DNA of 43,283 nucleotides from Clostridia bacterium. GTDB taxonomy: Bacteria > Bacillota > Clostridia > Christensenellales > Pumilibacteraceae. This document shows, one piece after another, positions 17,270-26,400 of this stretch. The notes below the pieces were generated by a model. That model was not told the origin of the DNA. It ran no database searches and saw nothing but the letters and a program-made list of their open reading frames with translations. The translations under genes were made by a program, and so were the position numbers. The stretch covers positions 1 to 43,283 of the forward strand of contig JAAVYI010000031.1 in the NCBI GenBank assembly GCA_022791055.1, written 5' to 3'. Numbering within the stretch: position 1 is the first letter of the stretch; every line of letters starts with the position of its first letter.

Positions 17270-17298
17270 AGTATACCACGGCCGCACGCGTTTTGCAA
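17270..17298 (-). promoter_or_regulatory. Leaderless-type promoter of the TPR-like gene
   Basis: On the minus strand, -35 TTGCAA (17298-17293), a 17-bp spacer, -10 TATACT (17275-17270), then 7 bases to the ATG at 17262. Confidence 0.65.
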
Positions 17299-17389
17299 CC
17301 GTTCGACCGTGGCAAATTCCTTTCATTTTTGTTACCTTTTGAATCGCAATTTCGGCAGAAACAACCGCCCGCCCTACAGGGCGTTTCTC

Positions 17390-20203
17390 TCAAAAGTGAA
17401 TTAAAACCCTAATTCTCCCTTTGCCCTTGACGCGGTACTCGTCGGCCAATTTCGGGCCGCACGCGTGCGAGCCGACGCCGGCCATGCGTTCGTCGATATG
17501 CACGTACAGGCGGCCGTCTTTTTTCAGCTCGAAATCGTGCTTGGCCTTTTCCAGTTGCTCGCGGCTAAACGGCAACACCGAGAACGAGAACGGCTTATCG
17601 GCAGTCACGGACAACGACTGTTCGCCGATCAGTTCGAAGAAATCGGCGGCATAGCGGGACGAACATTCTTGCGGCCGCACATACGGCACGTACAGCGCGT
17701 CTATGTCCTTTTCGAATACGTCTTTTACGTACCCGGCGTGCTTGTCGATATAGCTTTCGCCCTCATAGGCGAGGTAGCGAATGCGGCCGTAAGCGTCGGG
17801 GACGGCAAACCGCAGACCGACACGCGCCAGGTCGCCGACGTATTCGGGAATTTGGTAGTCGAGATCGATTTTCAGTCCTTCGTCGGTAAACGCATACGTT
17901 ATTTCGTAATCGAGGATCGAGCGGCGGCAGTCGGCGGCCATAAACCCGCGCGCCGAAATGCCCGACGCGTCGGCGGTCACGCGCGAACGCATTTGCGCCG
18001 TAGCGGCCTCGATATTTTTCCAGCGGGCGCGGTCCTCCTTGTCGTTATCGATCGGCGCGCGCGCAACGTCAATCTCGAGCGGCCGCGCCAAAAGCTGCAC
18101 CCCGTTTTTGCGGATCGCGGTCAGCCGTCCTGCGTTATCGACGGCGATCGAGACGTCTCCGTAAGTCGCGCTATATCCGTTCTTGCCCGTTTTCACGGCG
18201 GCCGCGCGCTCCTCGACGGTAAACGGGCGGCGCGCTTCGAGCGTAAAGAATCCGCTAGCCGTCGCGTTGCCCGACAGGTTGAAATATACGGCGGTATAGC
18301 CGTCGCCGGACATTTGCGGCACTTCGATCGCCGCGCGCGCACCCGGCGCGAGCGTGACGGGTACGTCGGCGGTGTAGACGGCTTTGCCCTCGGTCTTGAC
18401 GGTCACGGCAACAGTCCCCTCGACGGTCTTGAAGAAATAGCCGTTTTCGATAGCGTATCCGTCCCCGTCTCGCACAAAACGCACGTCGGCATAGACGGCG
18501 CGCATCTCGTCGCAACCCGGTTTGGCCGCACGGTCGGGCGCGAACAGCCCGTCGATACAGAAATTGCCGTCGTTCATGTTGGGGAAGTCGCTGCCGTACA
18601 AGAATTTCTTGCCCTTGTATTCCAGTCCGTGATCGGCCCATTCCCATATAAAGCCGCCGGCAAATCGGTCGTCGCTATTCATCAGCGCCCAGTAGTCGAC
18701 CAGGTCGCCCGGGCCGTTGCCCATGGCGTGGCAGTACTCGCAAAGCACGATCGGCCGCATCTCCTTTTGGTCGGCGCGCATCTCTCGCATATGCTCGATC
18801 GTCGGATACATGCGGCTTGCCACGTCGATCGGATCGGAATAGTATGCCTCCGTCCCCGCAATGTTGACGTGTTGCTCGTAGTGTACCGGGCGGCTGTCGT
18901 GGCTGTGCAACCAGTGCGCCGCGGCCACGAAGTTTTTGCCGTAGCCGGCCTCGTTGCCGAGCGACCACATGACGACGCAGGGGCGGTTTTTGTTGACGGC
19001 GTAGTTGAGCTGATTTCTCTCCAAAATCGCGTCGGTAAAAAGATCGCTTTCGGCCAGCGTATTATACAGCGAGCTTTTATAGTCGCCGTCGACCGTCACA
19101 ACGCCGTGGCACTCGATGTCGGTCTCGCTCATGACGTACAAGCCCATTTCGTCGGCCATGCGATACAGTTCGGGCGCGGACGGATAGTGCGAGGTGCGCA
19201 GCGCGTTGACGTTGTACGCTTTCATCAACTCGAGATCGTGCCGCATGTCGGCCGCGGAAACGGCAGCGCCCTTCGACGGATGGAAGTCGTGGCGGTTGAC
19301 GCCGTGCAATTTGACCGCCTTGCCGTTGACGGTAAAGACGCCGTTTTCGATCTTGACGCTGCGAATGCCGACTTGCTCGTAAATGACTTCGCCGGCCGCC
19401 CGCAGTTCGAGCGGATACAGTTCGGGACATTCGGCCGACCACAGTCGCGGATTTTCGACGGTAAACTCGGCTGTCTCGCCCGCTTTGACGAGCCTCGTCT
19501 CGCCGTTGAACGCGACTTCCGCCGCGCCGCCGCGCTCTAAGGTCACACGCACGACACCCTTGCCGTCCGTAACGTCGGTGTCGATCTTATAGTCCTCGAT
19601 CCCGCCCGCCGCGCGCGCCAACAGATAGACGTCGCGGAAAATGCCGGTAAACCGCCACTTGTCCTGATCCTCGAGATAACTGCCGGCGCACCATTTTAAG
19701 ACGACGACGTCGAGAACGTTCAACCCCTCTTTGGCGAATCCGGTCAAATCGAACTCGCTGATACGGTGGCTGACCTGCGAAAAGCCGACGCGTACGCCGT
19801 TGACGAACACGTAAAAACAGCTGTCGACGCCCTCGAACACCAAACGCACGTTGCTCGCGCAACGTAAGTCGAACGTGCGGCGGTAGTGGAATGCGGGATT
19901 TTCTTTATATATGTACGGCGGCGCATACGGGAACGGGTAACGCACGTTGGTGTACTGCGGCGTGTCGTAGCCGTACATCTGGACACAACCCGGCACAGGC
20001 ATACGGTCGGGCAAGGCCTCGCCGACTTTGACGCTGTCGATCGTCTTATGCGCCTTGAACTCCCATTCGCCGTTTAAATCGATAAACCGCGACGATTGTT
20101 CACGGCCGCCCGCTTTGTCGCCTGTAGCAAACGGTATAAAATATGCGTGTGCCGGGACCGTTCCCACGCTACCGTTTCTCTCCCATTCCCGATTGAAATC
20201 CAT
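17390..20203 (-). CDS. lacZ: Beta-galactosidase, glycoside hydrolase family 2 (LacZ type)
   Basis: 937 residues. Jelly-roll N-terminus (LNGEWEFK), then the sequence MPVPGCVQMYGYDTPQYTN typical of LacZ. In the TIM barrel the acid/base Glu418 lies in SLGNEAGYG and the nucleophile Glu489 in LCEYCHAMGN. The C-terminal part matches the LacZ small domain (HIDERMAGVGSHACG). No signal peptide, so it acts on imported beta-galactosides. GAGGAG precedes the ATG. No transporter is adjacent. A possible operator lies between its promoter and start at 20220-20236. Specificity could be another beta-glycoside, but the fold is secure. Confidence 0.93.
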   Translation of the reverse strand: MDFNREWERNGSVGTVPAHAYFIPFATGDKAGGREQSSRFIDLNGEWEFKAHKTIDSVKVGEALPDRMPVPGCVQMYGYDTPQYTNVRYPFPYAPPYIYKENPAFHYRRTFDLRCASNVRLVFEGVDSCFYVFVNGVRVGFSQVSHRISEFDLTGFAKEGLNVLDVVVLKWCAGSYLEDQDKWRFTGIFRDVYLLARAAGGIEDYKIDTDVTDGKGVVRVTLERGGAAEVAFNGETRLVKAGETAEFTVENPRLWSAECPELYPLELRAAGEVIYEQVGIRSVKIENGVFTVNGKAVKLHGVNRHDFHPSKGAAVSAADMRHDLELMKAYNVNALRTSHYPSAPELYRMADEMGLYVMSETDIECHGVVTVDGDYKSSLYNTLAESDLFTDAILERNQLNYAVNKNRPCVVMWSLGNEAGYGKNFVAAAHWLHSHDSRPVHYEQHVNIAGTEAYYSDPIDVASRMYPTIEHMREMRADQKEMRPIVLCEYCHAMGNGPGDLVDYWALMNSDDRFAGGFIWEWADHGLEYKGKKFLYGSDFPNMNDGNFCIDGLFAPDRAAKPGCDEMRAVYADVRFVRDGDGYAIENGYFFKTVEGTVAVTVKTEGKAVYTADVPVTLAPGARAAIEVPQMSGDGYTAVYFNLSGNATASGFFTLEARRPFTVEERAAAVKTGKNGYSATYGDVSIAVDNAGRLTAIRKNGVQLLARPLEIDVARAPIDNDKEDRARWKNIEAATAQMRSRVTADASGISARGFMAADCRRSILDYEITYAFTDEGLKIDLDYQIPEYVGDLARVGLRFAVPDAYGRIRYLAYEGESYIDKHAGYVKDVFEKDIDALYVPYVRPQECSSRYAADFFELIGEQSLSVTADKPFSFSVLPFSREQLEKAKHDFELKKDGRLYVHIDERMAGVGSHACGPKLADEYRVKGKGRIRVLIHF

Positions 20204-20219
20204 GTTCGTTTCTCCTCAA

Positions 20220-20262
20220 AATACTATAACGGTATTGTACGGGGCGCGGCGGCAAAAGTCAA
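20220..20262 (-). promoter_or_regulatory. Promoter and possible operator of the GH2 gene
   Basis: On the minus strand, -35 TTGACT (20262-20257), a 17-bp spacer, -10 TACAAT (20239-20234). An inverted repeat AATAC-N7-GTATT (20220-20236) overlaps the -10 and the expected start point, a good position for a repressor. Confidence 0.65.
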
Positions 20263-20295
20263 GCGTTCGACACCCGCAATCCGAGAATTGCCGCG

Positions 20296-20499
20296 TCAAA
20301 TTTCGATCCCCAATAGATAGTCGCTTGTCACGCCGAAATATCGGCTTAACGCAATGATATAGCTGGCTTTCGGCTCGTTGATCTCTTTTTCCCAAAAGTC
20401 GATTGCTTTTTGCGTAACGCCGATCGCTTTGGCCAGCGTCGCCTGCGAAATACCCTTCTCCGCCCGCAGTTCTTTCAAATTTTCCGAAAAATCGCTCAT
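20296..20499 (-). CDS. Minimal XRE-family regulator, divergent from a lipoprotein gene
   Basis: 67 residues: LKELRAEKGISQATLAKAI, VTQKAIDFWEKEINEPKA, DYLLGIEI tail, the same minimal type as the genes at 223 and 503. No ribosome binding site; -10 TAAAAT (20511-20506) ends 6 bases before the ATG, so it is probably leaderless. Two inverted repeats (20510-20525 and 20540-20555) lie 6.5 and 36.5 bp upstream of the -10, the geometry seen at the other four minimal XRE genes. The outer repeat fills the spacer of the divergent lipoprotein promoter, so the protein probably represses that gene. Confidence 0.9.
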   Translation of the reverse strand: MSDFSENLKELRAEKGISQATLAKAIGVTQKAIDFWEKEINEPKASYIIALSRYFGVTSDYLLGIEI

Positions 20500-20509
20500 A
20501 CGAAAATTT

Positions 20510-20525
20510 TACTAGAAAACTACTT
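20510..20525. promoter_or_regulatory. Proximal operator (site B) of the divergent XRE gene
   Basis: TACTAG-AAAA-CTACTT, a two-mismatch version of the perfect palindrome at 20540-20555. It overlaps the XRE gene's own -10 hexamer. Confidence 0.65.
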
Positions 20526-20533
20526 GATTCCGC

Positions 20534-20562
20534 TTGACAAAGTAGTTTTCTACTTATATAAT
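20534..20562 (+). promoter_or_regulatory. Lipoprotein promoter with an operator filling its spacer
   Basis: Consensus -35 TTGACA (20534-20539), a 17-bp spacer, consensus -10 TATAAT (20557-20562). The spacer is occupied by a perfect inverted repeat AAGTAG-TTTT-CTACTT (20540-20555). A bound XRE protein would shut this strong promoter. A further TGTAG-N9-CTACA repeat follows at 20562-20580. Confidence 0.8.
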
Positions 20563-20601
20563 GTAGATAAATTGACTACATTATTACAAGGAGAAAGAGA
20601 A

Positions 20602-21144
20602 ATGAAAAACCGTTTGTTCCGTATTGTTAGCGTCGGCTGTTTGGCCGTGTTGACCGTCCTATGCGCTTGCGTGTTCGCGGCGTGCGAAAAACCTACGCGC
20701 TACGACTTTGTCGAAACAAAAGTCGACGACAATACATCGCAGGACGAGGACGACCCGTTCGGCGGCATTCTCGACATGGACGGCATGTTCGCCGGCATGT
20801 CCGCCATGTACAAAGACTCGTATCTGGAAATCACCGATAAAAAAATCAAATGGGTGCTTTCCTCCGACAAGTCGACCGACGGAACGATGACGTACACCAA
20901 GGACGGCGACAAATATCTATTAGCCGGCGACTATATACAGTCGCTGAAAAACAGCATGGAGTCGATGTACGACGGAATCGGCGGCGGCTACATAAACGTC
21001 ACCGATATGAAAATCGACTATTACGGAAAAGAAACCGAATCGGGTTTTGAAATCGTCCTCGAAGAATCGTTCGATATTACGGTCGTCGGCAGCGCAGCGC
21101 AACACGTTTCCATGACCTTCCGCTATATCTTTAAAAAGGCATAG
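20602..21144 (+). CDS. Lipoprotein of unknown function under XRE control
   Basis: 180 residues from the ATG at 20602, with AAGGAG upstream; the open frame begins earlier but crosses the promoter. Signal peptide with lipobox FAAC (residues 25-28), so it is anchored outside the membrane. The mature part is acidic and Asp/Met/Gly-rich early (DEDDPFGGILDMDGMF), then beta-rich with alternating short strands (YLEITDKKIKWVL, TMTYTKDGDKYLL), like lipocalin-type or DUF-type lipoproteins of Firmicutes. No family assigned. It probably senses or binds something at the cell surface when the XRE repressor lets go. Confidence 0.8.
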   Translation: MKNRLFRIVSVGCLAVLTVLCACVFAACEKPTRYDFVETKVDDNTSQDEDDPFGGILDMDGMFAGMSAMYKDSYLEITDKKIKWVLSSDKSTDGTMTYTKDGDKYLLAGDYIQSLKNSMESMYDGIGGGYINVTDMKIDYYGKETESGFEIVLEESFDITVVGSAAQHVSMTFRYIFKKA

Positions 21145-21210
21145 CCTTTCGCCTCACGCTAAGATAAGCGCGCAAGTCGTTGCACTGCGCGATAAAACAA
21201 ACCGATTGCA

Positions 21211-21240
21211 AAAAATCGAGGTCGCCGACCTCGATTTTTT
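21211..21240. terminator. Bidirectional terminator
   Basis: AAAAAATCGAGGTC-GCC-GACCTCGATTTTT, perfect GC-cored stem with A- and T-runs on both sides, between the convergent genes ending at 21144 and 21239. Confidence 0.85.
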
Positions 21241-22063
21241 ATTCTTCTAATTGACACACGGGGAGCAGATCCCGATCGGGCGTTTTCAGCAGCACCCATA
21301 GGACGTAGACGGCGGCGGCGACGGCTAAGACGGCGGTGACGACGACGGTCGGCAGGTCCCATAACGCGCCCTCGCCCACCGTCGGGATCAGCAAGCCGCA
21401 GAAATTGTACACGGCGTGAAAGAGTACGGCCGGGGTCAAGTTGCGTGTCCGCAGCGTTGCGACCGCGCACACGCAGCCGATCAAAAACGAATAGCCGACC
21501 TGCGCCAGTACGGGCAGCGCCGCGCCCGAAAACAGGTTGACCAAATGGATTAAACCGAACAGCGCCGAACTGACCAGCACCGTCCAAAGCGAACGGCGTT
21601 TTTTATTTTTCAGCGCGCGCTGCGTCAGCGGCAGCACCAGACCGCGGAACGCCGTTTCTTCGATCAGCGCGACCGCGAGGCACCAAAACGCATAGACGCA
21701 CACCACCCACGCCGGTTGCGTGACGGCGGCATTGTGTTGCGCCAACGCCAAAATGGGCAGATTGTTGACGGCGATCAAGAGAAAGGGCGCGACGAGCAGC
21801 CACTCGAAAAAACGCGGTTTTTGCAACGTCAGTCCCAAATCGAAGCGTAGCCAAAGGAGCGCACCGAATCCGAGCAGCCGCAGCAGCGCCCCGCCGAGCA
21901 GCGGCGACGCGGTCGGGTCGTTCGTCAAAAGATCCCCCAACCATTCGGGCGGCAACATGATGACGCCGAGCGTAAACAGCACGACGACGGCGATCCCGGT
22001 GATCGGCGCGTCGACAAGGCGAAAGCTGTCCCTCCCGATCCGAATTTTTTTCTCTTCTGCCAT
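21239..22063 (-). CDS. CPBP-family intramembrane metalloprotease (CAAX protease-like)
   Basis: 274 residues from the ATG at 22063 (MAEEKKIRIGRD). Seven or so membrane segments. Diagnostic motifs are the EExxxR pair in IEETAFRG, then FGLIH and HAVYN, which supply the metal-binding His residues. Such proteases act on prenylated or peptide substrates and in bacteriocin immunity. No Shine-Dalgarno sequence at a workable distance: -35 TTTACA, 17 bp and -10 TATAAT end 6 bases before the ATG, so the mRNA is predicted to be leaderless. The upstream ATG at 22078 overlaps the -10 and is unlikely. Confidence 0.88.
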   Translation of the reverse strand: MAEEKKIRIGRDSFRLVDAPITGIAVVVLFTLGVIMLPPEWLGDLLTNDPTASPLLGGALLRLLGFGALLWLRFDLGLTLQKPRFFEWLLVAPFLLIAVNNLPILALAQHNAAVTQPAWVVCVYAFWCLAVALIEETAFRGLVLPLTQRALKNKKRRSLWTVLVSSALFGLIHLVNLFSGAALPVLAQVGYSFLIGCVCAVATLRTRNLTPAVLFHAVYNFCGLLIPTVGEGALWDLPTVVVTAVLAVAAAVYVLWVLLKTPDRDLLPVCQLEE

Positions 22064-22069
22064 ATCCTT

Positions 22070-22098
22070 ATTATACACGTTCGGCCGCCGCTTGTAAA
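22070..22098 (-). promoter_or_regulatory. Leaderless-type promoter of the CPBP gene
   Basis: On the minus strand, -35 TTTACA (22098-22093), a 17-bp spacer, -10 TATAAT (22075-22070), then 6 bases (AAGGAT) to the ATG at 22063. Confidence 0.7.
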
Positions 22099-22150
22099 GG
22101 CATTTGCGGCAAGTAAGAGATCGTTTCGCTTGCGACGAAGCAATCGCAGG

Positions 22151-23350
22151 CTATTGTTCCCCTATTCGGCAAATGCCCAGTCGCTCGAGCGCGGTTTCGA
22201 TTTGTTCGTCGTGAAAGTATCGCCACACAAAGCCGTCCAACGCATTCGCCGCCTGTAGCAGGCCGATCCCCTTGTCGATCCCCAAAACGTCGCTTGCGTA
22301 CCAGTCGCGCTCGGTGCTGATCGCGTCGACCAGTCCGAACGCGCCGCGGGCATTCGGCAACGACATATAATAGTCGAGCGCGCCGCGGCTTTCGTCGGGC
22401 AAAAACGGCATCGAGCCGAGCGCGGCCGCGGGCGCCACGACGCCGAGCGAACGCCCGGCAAACCCGCCGCCGTGTTCGGGGCGTACCGGGCGGTACGGGG
22501 GCGAGCCTTGGTCGCCGCGATAGCCCCAGGGCGTGTCGCAGGCGGTCAGCCCCCAACAGTCGGCGCGGTAGGTCGGGTGCACGTCGGCGGTGTCGATACA
22601 AAACTGCCGCGCGGCTTTCGAGGCGCGCACCGAATTTTCAAACCAGTCCATGCCTAGCCGGTCGCGGCGAAAACGAAAGTCGATAAAGCAATGCGAATAC
22701 TGGTGGGCAAACAGCGCGCCGGTACAGGTATAGCAAAACCGAATGCCTTTGTAGCAGCCGAAGTCGCGGCAAAACGTATAATACGGTCGCGCGTCGGTCG
22801 CCTTGGCCGCGGCGGCCAACACATACAGCATCAGCTGTTCGGCATACGCGTCCCACTGCGCGAAAAAGCCGCGTTTCGCGTCATAGGCCATGCGGAAAAT
22901 GCCGTCGCCGTCGAGAAATGCCGACCACTGCACGGCGGCAAACAGGCGTTCGGCGAGATCTTGCACCGCGCCGCCGAAATAATGGCCGGCCACCCGCGCG
23001 CCGCAAAGAAAAATCGCCGTGTCGATCGTCGAATACTCGAACGGATACGGCCGACCGTCGGCGTGGTAAAAATGCCGAAAAAAGCCGCGGTAGTTGTCCA
23101 AATGCAAAAACGTTTCGAGCGTCTTGACGCACCTTTTCTTTGCGGCCGCGCGCGTCTGCCAACCGCATTCGACCGCCAGCGCGTGCGCCGCCAAGCCGAA
23201 ACCGGTCGCCGCGATCGAAAAGAAATCGGGATAGCGCGGCGCGCGATCGCGCGTTAAGCCGAAGCCGTCGGGGTGCGTCGAGACGGCGTCGCGGAAAAAA
23301 TCGAACGACGCCCGCATTTCGCTTTGCAAATTGTCGTCGGTGCGAGACAT
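22151..23350 (-). CDS. GH144-like (glycoamylase-fold) glucanase, probable endo-beta-1,2-glucanase
   Basis: 399 residues, alpha/alpha-barrel of the glycoamylase-like family (PF10091). Family blocks: FSIAATGFGLAAHAL, FAQWDAYAEQLMLYVLAA, FAHQYSHCFIDFRF, YRADCWGLTACDTPWGYRG, and the MPFLPDESRGALDYYMSL region. GH144 members cut beta-1,2-glucan into sophoro-oligosaccharides. No signal peptide is present, so it may act on imported oligosaccharides or be inner-facing. It is divergent from a GH94 phosphorylase gene, which supports a shared pathway. No clear ribosome binding site was seen. Confidence 0.82.
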   Translation of the reverse strand: MSRTDDNLQSEMRASFDFFRDAVSTHPDGFGLTRDRAPRYPDFFSIAATGFGLAAHALAVECGWQTRAAAKKRCVKTLETFLHLDNYRGFFRHFYHADGRPYPFEYSTIDTAIFLCGARVAGHYFGGAVQDLAERLFAAVQWSAFLDGDGIFRMAYDAKRGFFAQWDAYAEQLMLYVLAAAAKATDARPYYTFCRDFGCYKGIRFCYTCTGALFAHQYSHCFIDFRFRRDRLGMDWFENSVRASKAARQFCIDTADVHPTYRADCWGLTACDTPWGYRGDQGSPPYRPVRPEHGGGFAGRSLGVVAPAAALGSMPFLPDESRGALDYYMSLPNARGAFGLVDAISTERDWYASDVLGIDKGIGLLQAANALDGFVWRYFHDEQIETALERLGICRIGEQ

Positions 23351-23407
23351 AGCTGTTTTTATTATCCCGCTTATCCTATAGAATATGTACGGTTAGCCGC
23401 CGCCAAA

Positions 23408-26400
23408 ATGGTCGATACTACTTACCGTATGCAAACCATCGAACTTCTCCCCCATGAGGACGAAAATACCGTACTCCGTAAAGGCGATCTAGCCGTCGAA
23501 CTGCTGCCGACCGGCGACGTCAAACAAATTTGCCGCGGCGCGGTGTTGTTCAATCAATTTATTGTTTCCGCGCGCGTCGGCGCGGTCGGGGCGATCTACT
23601 TACGCCGCTACGACGGCGGCAAGATTGTCGAGGTCGTGCGCCTCAACGGACGCGGCTCGCCGTCGCAGTTTGCCGCCGACGAAAGCGGTGCGGTATACAG
23701 CGGGCAGATCGGACAGGCAAAATACGCGCTGCAACTTCTCGTGACCGAAGATACTTGGTACTATCGGCTGACGCTTATCGGGTCGGGCAAGTTCGATGCG
23801 CTGTACACCTTCGATACCGGCGTCGGCGATACGTCGTTTATCCGCGCCAACGAGCTGTACGCCTCGCAGTATCTCGGGCATACGGTGTTCGACACAGACT
23901 ACGGGTTTGCGATCGGCTCGCGGCAGAATCTGCGGCAGTCGAGCGGCAATCCCGCGCTGATACAAGGCGCGATCGGTATACGCGCCGTCGGGTATTCGAC
24001 CGACGGCCTGCAATTTTTCGGCTCGATGTACCGCGCGACCGACACGCCCGCGCTGTTATACGCGCATTTGCCGAACGTCAATCATCAATACGAAATGGCT
24101 TTTATCGCACTTGAAGCCGAAGCGTTTACGCTCGACGGCGAACGCACGTTCGGCTTTTTCGGGCATACGGTTCTCGACTGTCCCCATGCGCTCGACACGC
24201 CGCCCGAATATGCGCGCGTGTTGGCTGCATTTGCCGACTTGCCCGCGCCGACCGCCGTACCGAAACCGCCGTTAAAACTTTCTCCCCGTTTCGGCGCACC
24301 TTTAAACGGCCGCCCCGACACCGACGCCGATTTCCCGCGCGACTGCCTTTTACCCGAATATAGCGCGGACGGCGCGCTGTGGTCGACGTTCGACGCGCGG
24401 CACGTGCATACCGTCGGTAGGCGCAAGGAGCTTGCCGTCCTTCGGCCGCACGGGCACATTTTGCTCGCGCCGTTCGACCTTGCCGCAGTGCCGCAAAACG
24501 TCATGACGACGACCTGCTTTATGTACGGGCTGTTCCAAGCGCAAACGGCGATCGGCAACACCTCGTCGAATGCGCTGCTGTCGAAACCGCGCGGCTTTCT
24601 CGACGCGACCAAAAGCGAGGGACTGCGCATTTGGGTCGAGACGGGCGGCCGCTTTCGTCTGCTGCGACTGCCGACGCTGTTCGAAATGGGGCTTTCGTTT
24701 GCGCGCTGGACGTACAAGCTCGACGACGACGAGCTGACCGTCGTCACCTATGTTTCCGAAGGACAAGCGGTGACGCGGCTCGACAGCAAAATCGGCCGCA
24801 GCTATAGCATGATCGTCGCCTTGCACGTCGCGTTCGGCGAATTGCCGTGTTCGCTTACAAAGCAGCGGCGCACGCTGCGCTTTACGCCGCACCCCGATTC
24901 CCCGACCGCGCGCTATGCGCCGGGGCTAAGTTATACGGTCGGACTCGACGCCGACTGCACGATCGGCGACGACCGCATTTTCTTCGACGACGCCCAACCC
25001 CGCGACCGCACGCTCGTTACGCTTTCCGTAACGGCGGCGGCCTTTACGCTGACCGTCGCCGCCAAACAGGCACAGCCGATTGCGCTCGAGACGGCGGAAA
25101 AACGCATGAGTCTTTGGTACGACGATTTGCTGCGGCACATGCTGTTTCGCGGAAAAGACGCCGACAAATGGAACCAAACGCTGTACCGATTCGGCCATGA
25201 CGCGCTCGTCCACTATGCCGCCCCGCACGGCCTCGAGCAGACGGGCGGCGCGGCCTGGGGTACGCGCGACGTCTGCCAGGGGCCGATCGAGTTCTTCCTC
25301 GCGGTCGGCCGCTTCGACACCGTGCGCGCGATCCTTTTGCACGTGTTCGGTTTTCAGTCGTCCGACGGAACGTGGCCGCAATGGTTCATGTTCGACGGCT
25401 ACCCGTATGCGGCCGACGACTGTCACGGCGACGTGGTGTTTTGGCCGCTTAAAAGCCTGGGCGACTACCTAATTCGCTCGAACGATCTGTCGATCCTATC
25501 CATGCGCGTTCCTTTTCGGACAGGTAAGGCCGCGACCGTCTCCGCGCACGTGCGGCGCGCGCTCGCGCACATCGAAACACGCGTCGACACAAGCGGCCTT
25601 GTGTCCTATGCCGGCGGCGACTGGGACGACACCCTGCAACCGGCCGACCCGGCTATGCGCGAAACGCTGGTTTCGAGTTGGACGATGGCGCTTGCCTACG
25701 AGACGCTCGCCGCCCTTGCCCCCTATGCCCCGTTCGGCCGCGCGTGCCGAACGCTTTCAAAACGCATTCGCGCCGGGTTTTCGCATCTTATTAAAGACGG
25801 CGTTATCGCCGGTTTCGGTCGCAAACAGGGTGACGAACTCGAACTGCTGTTGCACCCCGACGACATGCAAACGGGCATCCGCTTGCGGCTGCTGCCGCTC
25901 ACCCGCAGCATTTTGGCCGGGCTGGTCGATCACGGCCAAGCACGGCGCAACGCCGAACAAATCGAACGGCGGCTGCTGTGTCCCGACGGGGTTCGGCTGA
26001 CGGACGCGCCCGCGCGCTATGCCGGCGGCGTCAGTACGCTGTTCGCGCGCGCCGAACAGGCCGCCAACGTCGGCCGCGAGATCGGGCTGATGTACACGCA
26101 CGCGCACATTCGCTACGTCGAGGCGATGGCCGCGCTCGGCGACGCCGAGGCCGCCTATCGGGGACTTCTAGTCGTCAATCCGATCGGGATCGAAAAGGTC
26201 GTCCCCAACGCGCTGCCGCGACAGGCGAACGCCTATTTTTCCAGTTCGGACGCCGCGTTCGACGATCGCTATCGATTCGCGCGCGATTTTGCCGCCGTGC
26301 GCGACGGCGCGATCCCGGTACGCGGCGGTTGGCGCGTGTACTCGTCGGGCGGCGGCATTTATCTGGCGCGGCTGATCCAAGACGTGTACGGGTTGACGGT

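Noticed and set aside
17465..19540. A 691-residue open frame on the plus strand inside the GH2 gene, and similar long frames at 1355-2845, 35552-36952 and 40759-41796
   Set aside because: They run antisense to genes with clear catalytic motifs, lack family sequence and ribosome binding sites, and arise from the GC-rich codon use.
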